Source: Buxus sempervirens (lineage: Eukaryota; Streptophyta; Magnoliopsida; Buxales; Buxaceae). Taken from it: a stretch of DNA of 64,000 nucleotides. Below the pieces are notes generated by a model. The model did no database searches, was not told the DNA's origin, and worked only from the letters and a program-made list of their open reading frames with translations. A program made the translations under genes and the position numbers. Location of the stretch: NCBI GenBank assembly GCA_947561395.2, contig OX387192.1, forward strand, positions 37,841,520-37,905,519. Direction: 5' to 3'. Of this stretch, positions 44,075-55,500 are shown piece after piece (position 1 is the first letter of the stretch; every line of letters starts with the position of its first letter).

Positions 44075-45110
44075 GGGAAAATTATGGAAAATGGTCAACT
44101 TTTTAAAAATATTTATAAAAACAGTCCACTAAGATGTCTAATTACATAAAATGTCACTATTAAAAAATATTTGATCTGAATGATCACTTCTAAAACATAA
44201 TTAAAAAATAGTGTCATTTTCTTATAAACAACTTGTGTCCACGTATGATGCGTTCGTATCCCACGTAAAATGCCCTCGTGTCCTATATCAAAAGCTTGCG
44301 TCCCATGTACAATGAACTTTTGTCCCAATTAAAGCGATCCTCAAATTTTATTATTTTTGAAAAGTGAACCTATAATTTAATTTCAGTGGATTTTTATAAT
44401 TATCTTTTTTTTTTTTATGAATAATAATAATAGATTCATATGTAACTTAGATAAAAGGATATACCCATGAGAAGTGGGCACAAGACATAAGGATCAATCC
44501 TTGACACAAGGACTGTTTGCCAATATAGTAGCAAAAAGGAAAACCAAAACCCCAGAACCAATTAACCAGCTGAACACCAACCCCTTTAAATTCCTTCCCT
44601 AGCTATCGTAGTCCACTCACTAATTATCTCACCAGCTGATACTCCCTGAAAAAGTTTGTGCAAGGTCAAATATCTACCAGCATTAGATAGCACTTCCTCA
44701 ATCACCGCTTGGCTTGGCTTGTGATCCTCAAAAATACATTTGTTTCTAGCTTTCCAAATGTTCCATCCCATTGCAAAAAATACAGCCCAGTACATTGTTC
44801 TGCCTTTCTTCCCTAGAGCTGAAAACCTCCATTGGTAAACAAGATTGTCAAATTTTTTTGGCATCACTCACGACATTTGTATTAAGTCTAAGAAGTGACT
44901 CCAAATTTTTGAAGCAAATTTGCAGTGGATAAAGAGATTATCAACACTTTCTTTGTCTTGAAAACACAATACACATACCAATGGAGACCTACACATGTTC
45001 TTCCATCTACACATGTTATCAACAAAAGTGGCCTTTTTCTGTAATTTGACATCTTAGTGGATTGTTTTTATAAATATTTTTAAAAAGTAACCATTTTTCA
45101 TAATTTTCCT
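44075..45110. mobile_element. TIR-bounded element (MULE/MITE-like) carrying a LINE fragment
   Basis: Positions 44075-44157 and 45028-45110 are inverted copies of about 83 bp, roughly 85-90% alike; both contain GGAAAATTATG and TTTAAAAATATTTATAAAAA. Long TIRs starting with GGAAAATTATG-type sequence are typical of Mutator-like elements. I find no clean 9 bp target duplication, so the class is uncertain. The interior has no transposase. Its right half is a broken LINE in minus orientation. Confidence 0.65.
44404..45028 (-). pseudogene. LINE reverse-transcriptase C-terminal fragment (zf-RVT), disrupted
   Basis: Read on the minus strand from about 45028, the sequence gives a zf-RVT zinc-binding pattern, CVLCFQDKESVDNLFIHC, then KIWSHFLDLIQMS. 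An in-frame TGA near 44873 follows, then MMPKKFDNLVYQWRF, a WNIWKARNKCIFED block and a frame that closes at 44586. This is the conserved end of plant LINE ORF2. The poly-T at 44404-44417 on the plus strand is probably its poly(A) tail, and the 5' end is truncated at the right inverted repeat, as expected for a 5'-truncated LINE insertion. Confidence 0.85.
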
Positions 45111-45137
45111 AAGATTCAATTAGGGATATATCAATAA

Positions 45138-45287
45138 TTATACCAACTCTAAACCTAGTAACTTTTGAAATCCCAAAAATACCTGTGCTGTATGCTCCAC
45201 CCATAGGATCCCTTAGGTCCCTTCTCCCTGGACACAGAATATAAACCATTGTTTCTAATATTGTGTTTGTTTAACATGGTATCAAAG
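45138..45287 (+). mobile_element. Copia-like LTR 3' end with primer-binding site remnant
   Basis: TGGTATCAAAG at 45277-45287 is one mismatch from the TGGTATCAGAG sequence complementary to initiator tRNA-Met that starts Copia interiors, and it directly follows TTTAACA, a plausible LTR end. The preceding 140 bp have a diverged inverted relative at 42532-42655. No gag or pol is visible, so only debris remains. Confidence 0.5.
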
Positions 45288-48200
45288 TAGGAGGTTTAAT
45301 GTTTATCTACTCTTACATATGCCTGAGTTTATCTTAACATTTATTTGTCTATTTATATCTAGAGTGTTTGTGGTTGAGATCTTGTACAACCTTTATCTAC
45401 AATCTTATTTGCAGCTTTTCACAGGATTGTTTAAAAATTTACAAATATGCCATTCACAATACACATGGCATGATCTAAATGCAGGTTTCACATATGGTTG
45501 TAGATAAAGGTTGTACAGGATCTCAATTGGAGTGTCTGTGCACTGTATTTATCTTCCGTATGTATGTGATATACATAGTTATACCTTAACCTATCAGCTT
45601 AAGCTTTTAATAGTTGTTTAATGGTTTCATCATCTTCTATGTACTCGATGAAACATGGAGCACTCCAAGTAATATATACACATACGTATATAGGCATCAA
45701 TGTGTCAAGAAGACGTATGAATTATTAGAACCGGTAATAAAGTACTGCTCCGAGACTCCTATTAAATTGCCTATCAACCTCTCGCTCTTTCCCGACAAGG
45801 TTGTGTGTGGGGTTCAAGTCCCACTCTCTTAAGTTTATTCAGTTAAGCAAGAGGAATTTAATTTAATTAATTATATCGTCTTTAATCTTTATTTATGACA
45901 ATTTGGTATTTTTATTTTTATTTTTTCTCTCCGGTGGTTGGCAGTTGCATCTCTCTCTATATTCTTGTCATTATCAGAGGGACAGACGGTGTTTTGGTAT
46001 GATTGTCATTGTCGTTAATTTAAGGAGACGAAGCAAAGCAACACGGACAAAAAGATTGGATTCTCCCTTTTGGAAGAATACTTGCCGAGCTTTCGGCTTA
46101 ATTGAATCTTTCTATTAAAAGATGTGTAAAAAGGAATAATAGCTAGTCGCATTTTCACACGTAAAATGGGTCCGACTGCTATTTCAATTTTAATAAAAAT
46201 GGTATTTGAGACATGGAGTCCTAATTAATAAAAATGGTTGCGGGGGCTTGCATGATCAGTGACGTACACAGCATTGTTGTTATTCGTATCCATAATTGCT
46301 GCACGTTGCGCTTACAAATGATGCCAACTGGCAAGTAATGAAGCATACTTGGCCAACCATATCATACCTGCTTCTTATACTTTAAATGAGATTTGTGTCC
46401 AAACAATTTGAAAGGAAGTTATTGGCGTATACACATTTTTCGACTCTGCATTGTCTTTCTTGTTTGGTTCCATGACCAAATCTATCTTCTCATTATTCCA
46501 TATCAGCCAATTGGCATCGTACAAACAATCTGAGTCATTTAACTCAGTCCGAATCATCAACTTCAACTAAGCAAGATAGTTTGAATTTTTTACATTAGGA
46601 GACTGCATGCGCTATGTGCTAAGGGTCCATTTAGATAAACAGCTCACTCTAATAGATATCATGTCATTCTAAATAAGTAATTACAACGTGTTTAAATTTG
46701 AACGTGAGAAGAGCAGTAGTGATATATCGTTGATTGTTTTGTTTTGGGAGGACAATATTTGAAAGAAAAAAAAAGGGGACAGAATCTGATGGGGAATATT
46801 TCCTCTCTTCTCTTTTCTAATAGTATGGATTGAGCGAAAACAAAGTCCATGAGGCAAGCATGCCTGGAGTTTTACCAATCTTAATTTGCTAAAGTTTTTA
46901 GAGTAATACAAACGATGAAATATTAATATTTAGCTGTCTATTTGGGTATGTGTGCATATAAAATGGTAAAGGGGAAGCTAAATTTATTAGTATTTCATGG
47001 TCAAAGTTCCTTTAGTGTTTACTGTCAGCTTTGATACTAAAATTGAAGGGTATGAAGTTTTTGTTTATTAAAAATTTTTTTTTTATATATATGGCATCAG
47101 TCTATGACTCTATGTCAGTTTAAACTTCAAGGGAACTGTTTCAATCCGGAGGATCTGAAAACGTGTCAATCTCGTACCGACAAAACATGAAACCGATTTG
47201 ATCAAGGATGATATAAAAAATAAATAAAGAAATCTTATCTTAAGAGTATATACGAGGAAAGGATGGCCTGAAATCAACAACCTATGATCTAGCTGCTAAT
47301 GAAAGCGACTAGAAGACTGGGAGTGAGGTTGGAATCTCTTTGCTTTCTCTTCTTTCTTTCCTTTTTTTAATTTGAGGGCCGGCCTTGATCATAGAACTAT
47401 AGAAGCAAGTGTGATCTGCATGGGAAAGCAAACACCAAAAGTTTAGGGTCAACAGCCAATCGAATTTATGTTGTAATGGCTTTTGTTGGAGATTTGGTGG
47501 GTGATGGCGTGGTTCTCCATCCGATTCTTTCCTTCTGCATTGGACCATTTTCTCTTTTTAACTCTAAGATGGACATACGTGCTACCATCTTTATCTAAAG
47601 TATCCAAATAATAATGGTAAAAATAACAAAAGAATTCCTTGTAAACTCCACAAGATCTGTTTGAGATTCATTTCAAATTTGGAAGTGCTTGATCAGTTTG
47701 TTCATTTGGCAACTCCTTTCTTGATATGATGGATAACTCTCAAATACTCTTTTGACTAACTACCCCGTACCCACAAATAAAATATCTTCTAGAATGTTAA
47801 ATGACCCATATATCCTATATAGATAATTGCATAAATACAACTCTTTTTTAAATGCTTTTAAAGACCCCATATCATCTAAAATAACTATCCAGCCGTATCT
47901 TATATAGCCATTTGTGAAAGGGTGAAATTTTCTTGTATTTAAGAATTTGTTGAGTTAATTTTTTTATTGGTCCATTTGTTATGGCATATAGCCGGTATAT
48001 ACTTGCACACCCCATTACACTTACCTCCCTAGGAAGAGCATTTCAAAGGGGACCCACGGGCCTGCCAAATGGTAAAATTAAATTATTATCTATATAGAAC
48101 GCAAATTCAATGCAAAGCTAGTAGATATAGTATTTATAGAAGTAGTCAAATTCATTATTTTAGATCGATTTAATAAAGATGTATGTAAAGATTAAGAGAC

Positions 48201-48597
48201 AAAATAATGAACAAATATCTCAACAAGGGTCTAAGTATTGCCTAAATAGGATATAAAATAGGAGTAAAACTTGCAGATGGTAAGGAACGGTTGGATTAAA
48301 TAAAAAAAAAAGGGAGAAGTCAACGTCATCTTTAGAACTAAAACATAACGGATGCTAGTTGTACTTGACTCGCAATTTCTAGAATCCGTAAGATTTAATA
48401 ATCCCCACCGTCGGAAGACTCCGTGTAGCGAGTCTCCCTGCCCACCTGTTAAATACACACACCTCCACGGTCCCTCTCCCCAAACTCGAATCACTGTCTC
48501 CTCTCTCTCTCTCTCTCTCGTTCTTCTTACTCTCTCTCTCTGTGCTTCTAAAACTTTCTTCTTCAATCTCAGTCTATACCCGTATCTTGAAAAGAAG
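45288..48597. other. Intergenic region and GA2ox promoter
   Basis: AT-rich, no supported gene. Openings at 45319-46118, 46375-46566, 46681-46911 and 47309-47548 have no recognisable domain. The last 200 bp hold the GA2ox leader, with a CT microsatellite at 48498-48540. An antisense opening at 48231-48809 is a shadow of the first GA2ox exon. Confidence 0.5.
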
Positions 48598-50321
48598 ATG
48601 GTAGTAGCCCCTCCTAACCACCCAATTGGAACTGAAAAGTCCCAGGTTATGGGGATTCCGGTAATCGATCTTTCACTCAGGAGGTCCCATGTGTCGGACC
48701 TCATCATAAGAGCATGCGAAGAGTACGGTTTCTTCATGGTGATTAACCATGGAGTCCCCGAAGATGTTATCTCACGCATGGAAGATGAAGGGCTTCGCTT
48801 TTTTGCCAAACCAGAGTGGGAGAAACAGCTAGCCGGCCCAGCTTACCCTTTTGGTTATGGAAGCAAGAACATCGGCTTCAATGGTGACGAGGGTGTACTG
48901 GAATATCTTCTTCTTCACACTAATCCTCACTCTCTGGCTCAAGCTTCGAAATCCTTCTCCAATAATCAACCCGAATTCAGGTAACTGATTCCTGACGGAA
49001 AGCTTAACTTCACCTCCATGTTATATATCCCTTTACGTTGGATTCTGTACATTGTTTGATGATGAATTCTGCGTTCCTTAAGCAACTACAGGTTGGTCTT
49101 TTGTTGGTCCTTGCACCTAGTCTCTGCTGCTCACACGAGTTGCCCTGTAACAGTTGTTTTGGCTTCTTATCTTATCCTAGTTCTTTAAACGAGAGGGACT
49201 CATCTTTAACATAAGTACATTATTATAAGCAACAAGAATCGAATCTTGTGTTCTACAACAGAGCTTAACTGTCCCCAAGAACGTATGTAGCTCAATCATG
49301 GTCATCCTCTGTATCTTACAAGCAGTTACAGAGAATATCATTGACTAATGTAGGGAGGGAACAAAGAGAAGAAAAGAAAATGATGGTGATCAAATGGGTT
49401 TAAATTAGCTGAATATAGCTAATTTTATACTAAATCAGCCGGAAATTAAAGATTACAGGATAACCCACAAAAGAAAAGGGTGAAGGAGAAGTGAAAAGGA
49501 TAAGGGAGAATGACGCGGATGATGGTATATATTCTTTCTTACACTTGAATTATTTCTGGTGTGTGTGTTGGCAGCTGTACTGTGAATGATTACATAGGAG
49601 CGGTTAGAGAGTTAGCTTGTGAGATTCTGGATTTGATGGCAGAGGGTCTGTGGGTATCTGACAAGACGGTGTTCAGTAGGCTGATCAGAGATGTGGAAAG
49701 TGACTCACTTCTCAGGCTCAATCATTATCCTCAACATCATCACTGTCACAATAACAATAGGATCGGATTTGGGGAGCATTCCGATCCTCAGATACTATCC
49801 ATCTTGCGATCCAATGAAGTGGGAGGCCTTCAGATATCCTTGAAAGATGGAGTCTGGGTCCCTGTTCCTCCCGACCCCACCTCCTTCTGCGTTAACGTTG
49901 GCGATGCTTTACAGGTGAGTCTGTGTAATCCTCCCTTTTGATTCTAAATCTTATATATAGGGCCATGGGCAAGGCTATATTCTTGTTGGATATATTTGTT
50001 TGTCAAATCAATTAAAGTAAAGTTGCTAACTGCAATGTTGGTATTGGTTTGGGGAATTTGAAGGCTTTAACCAATGGGAGGTTTGTGAGCGTGAGGCACA
50101 GGGCCTTGGCGGACCCATTCAAGTGTAGGCTGTCAATGGTGTACTTTGGGGCTCCACCACTGCATGCATGCATCTCTCCTCTTCAAGAAATGGTCACACC
50201 CCTGCAACCCTGTCTCTATAGGCCCTTCACTTGGGCCGAGTACAAGCGAACTGCGTATTCTCTACGTTTGGGAGACCGTCGTCTCGATCTCTTCAGTACA
50301 AATTTGTCCGATAAGAGTTAA
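48598..50321 (+). CDS. GA2ox: Gibberellin 2-oxidase (2-oxoglutarate/Fe(II) dioxygenase)
   Basis: Three exons (48598-48980, 49575-49914, 50064-50321), 326 aa, in frame. The enzyme 2-beta-hydroxylates bioactive gibberellins or their precursors, inactivating them in the cytosol. Visible features: the N-terminal dioxygenase core (IPVIDLSLRR, EEYGFFMVINHGVP); the Fe-binding H196 and D198 in GFGEHSDPQILSILRSN, a GA2ox hallmark; the third ligand H253 in NGRFVSVRHRAL; and the 2OG-binding R263 and S265 in RLSMVYFGAP. No catalytic residue is missing. The intron positions match the usual GA2ox pattern. ATG 48598 is preferred: an in-frame opening upstream runs through the leader, but homology starts at VMGIPVIDL. 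Similarity to the C19-type enzymes (GA2ox1/2 group) is my inference; paralogue number cannot be fixed by eye. Confidence 0.93.
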
Positions 50322-52524
50322 AAGAGGATAGAAGAGAAAAAAAAAAAAACCAAAAAAGAGGGGGAAATAAAGTCCTCGATCCCCGCTTGTGGAGAGAGCA
50401 CAAAAATCCAAGATGTTGTACATATTAAAGGTTGATCTTTCACGTCTGAGGATGGGGAGGTCTCTTCAGTAATTCTGCTTTTCGTCTAATTTCAGAAGGG
50501 TGCTTGATTGGATTGAGTGTAAGGGCAATGGCAAAACCATGTTAGGATGCCTTGCCTGTTTGCTTGTACTTTGTGCTAGTTAAGAAGAAGAAGAAGAAGA
50601 TAGTTGAGGTTCAATTTGGGATAGATGCATGTAAAATGTGTGTACAATATATTGTGGGGAGATTCTTTGTAACACTTGTCGTATTTGTAATCAACAATAG
50701 TAAAAAAAGGAAATTCTTTCTTTATGCTTGGCATATATATATGTATGTGGTTGAATGAAGTTAATTGAATCATGGTTGGCAAACCAATAGTTGTTCAATC
50801 GACCAGCCGATGCCTTGTCAATTCAGAAAACTTTTCAAAACGATGTTAGTTGGGAAACGCCAAACTCCTTGTATTCAGTGTGCTATTTGCCTGTTTAGAG
50901 ATTGCCAATATTTAACAACCAGATTACTTTTTTTATTCTTTGATTATTTTGCTGGTAATTTGGATAATACGCACAGTTGGGTTCAATCTAAAAGAATCAT
51001 CCAGGGCAGCCATAAAAAAATATTGAGTTTGTATGAATTGTTTCCTTAATTTGAGGTGTATTATAGGTCTTTCAAATATGGTTAGGAATAGAATTTCAAA
51101 TCTATTAGGTTCATATATGTTAAGAGTATCTTAATAGGTTTCTTTTAGTTGTAGGTTTTTAAGAGGTCAATATAATGGGTAGAGGAGATCACAACTCTGG
51201 TAAGGGAGTTAATATTATCAAGTTTTAGTTCTTCTTTAGCTTGTGACAAGGTTTCTTGTGCTGGAGAGCACCGTGACAGTTCGTGCGAAGATTGATCAGC
51301 CAAAATAGCACGAAAAAAGGAAAAGGCACACGAAAGGGTGGTTCAACGCTCATTGACTCAGATTGAAGGAGCTTAGATGGCCAACCCATCCAAAACTTAG
51401 AGGGCACGAATGTGATGAAAGAGGTCCATCTCTAAAAAATATTGCTCACAGGGGTAGTTGAGGATCAGTTTTCTGTTTACGTGCAGATATATATAGACGG
51501 AAGAAACGAGCTTCTTGGTATCCGAGTCTCAATCCAAGCAAGATGGCTTCATTAATGTTGTTCTTGGAAGCTATAATGAGAAGGCATCACTACGGTCGTC
51601 TGGTGATTGATGGATGTATGGAGAGCCAAAATGACGATTGCACTAATGCGAGAAAAGGAGAGGGAAATACAACGATCACGACAACCTTTGTCTCCGGCGA
51701 ACGCCAACATGGCTGCACTGGTGTCTCTGTTAGCAAAGGAGATGAACCCGAGACATGGAAAATAGCTGACTATTGCATGTGGCCATAGCTGCTGCCGACT
51801 CGACCTTCATCCTTTGTGGTATAGTAATAGAAGTTGCATTTTTCCCTTTTTAGGAACAAGATCACATCGAACAAATCACAAAATTTGGTGCAGGGATTTG
51901 TAACAGACTATTTCAAGCAGGTTACTGAAGGGATTCCCCATACTCGGTGGAGTCTCCGTTGGTAAACTTTTATGGTCTTTCACACTCTACACTTCTATCC
52001 AGATCAAATTAAAGCTAAATCATTGTTGGCCATTTATGTTTTAGTACATGTTTGCGACCTCATGAATTGGATCCAAGAGCAATTCGAATGGTCTGTCTGG
52101 TATGAGAAATTAGGACATTCAAGAAGTTTTGGATTTAGATTGAATTATACAAATTCAGTGAGCTTGTATTCTAACCCCTTTATTGTCCACATATGGGCTA
52201 TTAAGGTAAATGGTTGCGCTAGCAGTAGCCCCCAGTCGGTAATATTTCTGGCTTCCCAAAAACAACAGCATCAGCTATTAAAATTCATCAACTATTTTCA
52301 TTAATAATAATAACCTGTTGATGAAAAAATTAATAATATACAGACATGATGGGTTAGATACACACACCTCCCTGGACTTAGAAGGGTTACATCTCTCATT
52401 TTTTCAGGTCCAGCATGCTTTTCAATCTGTGCTATATATTCTTCACACGTTTGTGTCTGTACAGTATAGAAGGTATCGTTAGACCTTCAAATGAATGGAT
52501 ATCTTGTATAATATTACAGTCTTG
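50322..52524. other. Convergent region between GA2ox and invertase
   Basis: Holds the 3' UTRs of both genes: GA2ox to about 50760, including an AAG microsatellite near 50583, and invertase from about 52350. It also holds the doubtful small ORF at 51543. The rest shows no repeat or RNA gene. Confidence 0.5.
51543..51788 (+). CDS. Possible small protein of 81 aa, no family recognised
   Basis: ATG-initiated frame MASLMLFLEAIMRRHHYGRL ending KIADYCMWP. An ATATATATAG element at 51487-51495 lies about 48 bp upstream, a workable TATA-to-ATG distance for a short leader. The protein has four cysteines, no clear signal peptide and no domain that I recognise. It could equally be a chance opening. Confidence 0.25.
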   Translation: MASLMLFLEAIMRRHHYGRLVIDGCMESQNDDCTNARKGEGNTTITTTFVSGERQHGCTGVSVSKGDEPETWKIADYCMWP

Positions 52525-55500
52525 TTACACGAGGATCTGAGATTTGGCGGCACCACGAGAGCATTTTTTCCGCCCAGTTTTGCTTAGTGCACAAACACAG
52601 ATCTCAAGAAGTTCATAGTCCTCCTCCCAGAACAGCATTGATGCCTTCTCTGGATTCTCCAAAAGTATTTTTGATGTTAGGAACCCAGCAATTGTCCATG
52701 TCTGCAGAAGCCGCGCTTGCTTCCCAATGAATCTCCCACTTCGGGTATCATAATATTCGGGCCACCGTTCCGCAGGAAGCCTCTCCTCAGCTAAAGCAAC
52801 AGCCTTTCTAGCTAATTCTGGTCTACCCATTTTTATGCAAGCCAACGTGAACTGGAATATAATGAAGATCAGATAGAATATTAGAGAAGTCACTCTTAAG
52901 CTTCAGATGTAAAAGATAGGAATCTGACATGCATGGGTTTTTATGACTGCATGTTTGATGGGACTACCCATTTATATCCTATGCCAAAAAATGTTGAAGA
53001 AAGGGTTGTATATATCTCAAGACATGAAGATTATTTTTTTTGTAAATCCACCATATTCTTGTAAATCCACCATATTCTTCCACTTTGAATTCAGGGCAAC
53101 AGATGGAGTGGCAATGACTAATTGATTTCAAAGATTTGGCTTATGAGATTTGCTTCTACATCAAAAGGTGGTTCAGATCATGCTGCCTTGGGTAAGCTAG
53201 AATACTAAAAGCCAAATCAAAGCATACCTGCCATAAGAGAGTTGGCCAAGATCCGCCATTATGATATGACCAAGGGCTGCCATAGTCAAACACGTTAACA
53301 AAAATTTAGCTTCTACTATCTGACTAAGAAATTTCAAATCAAAATCTAGCCATAACATATTAAGGATAAGTCAAACCAAGATCATACACGTGAATGCAGC
53401 TTTAGCATGAATACAGTTCAGGGTGGCAATAACAAATTTTATTGTCCACGGTACTTCAAAAGCAACAAATACTAAATAATTTAATATTATTTAAAACGAT
53501 TGTTACACTTAACAAGTATTTACTTTCTTGATACTAGATTTTAAATGCTAGAAGAATTTTATATTACGACCTAAAGGTCGTGGGTTCAAGTCACAGGAAA
53601 CAACCTCTTTGCTTGTGGAGGAAAGACTGTGTACTTCAGATCCTCCCCAGACACCACAAAGTGGCTGGAGCCTCGAGTACTGGGCTAGCTCTTTTTAGTG
53701 GGTTTTGGAATTGAAATTATCTTGGCAAGTTTGTATGGGCATTTTAATGGAACTTTTATTGTGTCTTGGATAATAGTTTGGTCAAAATATTTTTGGTATG
53801 TTCATCATTTAGAAATCATGAGAGTTCTATCATGGAGTGAGCAGAGATAAATTTCGATGATCATCCTTTTCAGTTTCAACTAGAAAAGAAAAGGGATAGT
53901 TACAAAAAGTAGTATTTTTTATAATATAAATTCTCACTATTTTTCTTGGAAATGTTTTGTAATGACCAAACCCAGCGAGGTACTGTCCGTTTTAGGCCTC
54001 AGCCCGTACAGTTTTGTCCTTAAAAGGCTCCTCGCTTGGTTAAATGTTCTCCCTGACTCTTATACCATATCGGGTATTCATCCATTTCCAATGTGGGATC
54101 GGGATATCACATGTTCTATTGATTTAGAATCCTTGATGTGGAACATCAAATAAAAAGTGGATCCCACACTATTTTCTCCATTTTTTTCAAAAAATTTTCT
54201 AATCATTTAAAATATATCAAATATAATATCTAAATTAAACTCCATAAAAAAAGTTGATCCTAATCGTATGGTAATTATATAAAAATAAAAGGACCCTTTA
54301 ATAAGAAAATGACACATAAAAATTTTGACATAAAGATATATCTATAAAATGACAATACGAACTCCAGCTGATATAATATTATTTAAAAAACTAAGAATTG
54401 TTTTTTCTTTTTCTTTTTTTTTTTTAAATCTCATATTTTAGGTGGATAACGATGTAAAAGTAAATATCCAAAATGTAAAAGCATAAAAAGCTTAAAAGTT
54501 GCTAAGAAAACTCACGTATTCTTCGGGTCACTGCCGGTGATTATACGCCACTCTTCACCCTCTAAAGCAGGATAACATATCTTAAGAGGCATCTGCCCCA
54601 CAAGATCATCCCATTTGGCTTCAATTAAATCCAGAATACCCTTGCTGTGTTTTGGAGTACCCAAAGATGAAATGATAGCCCAAAGGTTTCCAAGCATAAA
54701 GAACCTGAAATCCATGTGAGCTGGCTGTAGATTGCCAATAAGGTAACCACCTTTCTCTGGAATCCAATCAACTAGCCATGCAGGAATTTGTTCGGGATAG
54801 ATATTGAACTTGTTAATAGCATCAGTTGAGTATTCCTCTGTTTTGTATCGATAAATCTCATTGATTTTCTTCATATCTACCCAGTAATACTCTCTGATGT
54901 GAAATGACAATGCACTAAGTCTGTTATTGATTGCCATCACCAAATTTTTGGATCCATCATTGATGGTGAGCATCTCACGAGAGCACCTTAGTGCTGAGTA
55001 AAATAATGCCTGCGAAATTGAGTTGGTTAGATGGCAAACCACAGATGAGGAATTGCAAAAAATGTAGAAACCAAGACAGAAAAACTATGCAAATGACAGA
55101 CCTTTGTCAATGTGCGAATTATTCTTTTATTTAAACCAAACATTTAAAATAAAAAGATACACAAAAATAGATTACCTTATCATCAATTCTGAAAAAAAAA
55201 ATTTTTTTTTCTTATTTTAATACATCAACATTATGCTGTTACCATAATTCTAATTTTGATACAGCTAGTCTAGTCCTAGCTCATAGACATTTAGATTACA
55301 AGTACATACATATTGGTGGATGAGCACTGTCCTCTGATCGGCATGTAGATGTATGTTGTCAACCTACAGCGGCACAATCTGACAAGGTGATTTTTTATCT
55401 CAAAATCTTCCTATTAAGGGGCTATGCCGATAGCAACCTTCCAACTAATCAGTTATTGATGCAATTATGAAATTAGACACATCAGGCTTAAATTTCAGAC

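Noticed and set aside
45790-45830. GGTTCAAGTCCCACT as the 3' half of a tRNA
   Set aside because: The upstream sequence does not fold into D and anticodon arms.
48352-48597. N-terminal extension of GA2ox upstream of 48598
   Set aside because: It translates a CT-rich leader with no homology; the dioxygenase start at 48598 matches the family length.
48231-48809. Antisense 192-codon frame over the GA2ox first exon
   Set aside because: It is the mirror image of the real coding exon and has no recognisable domain.
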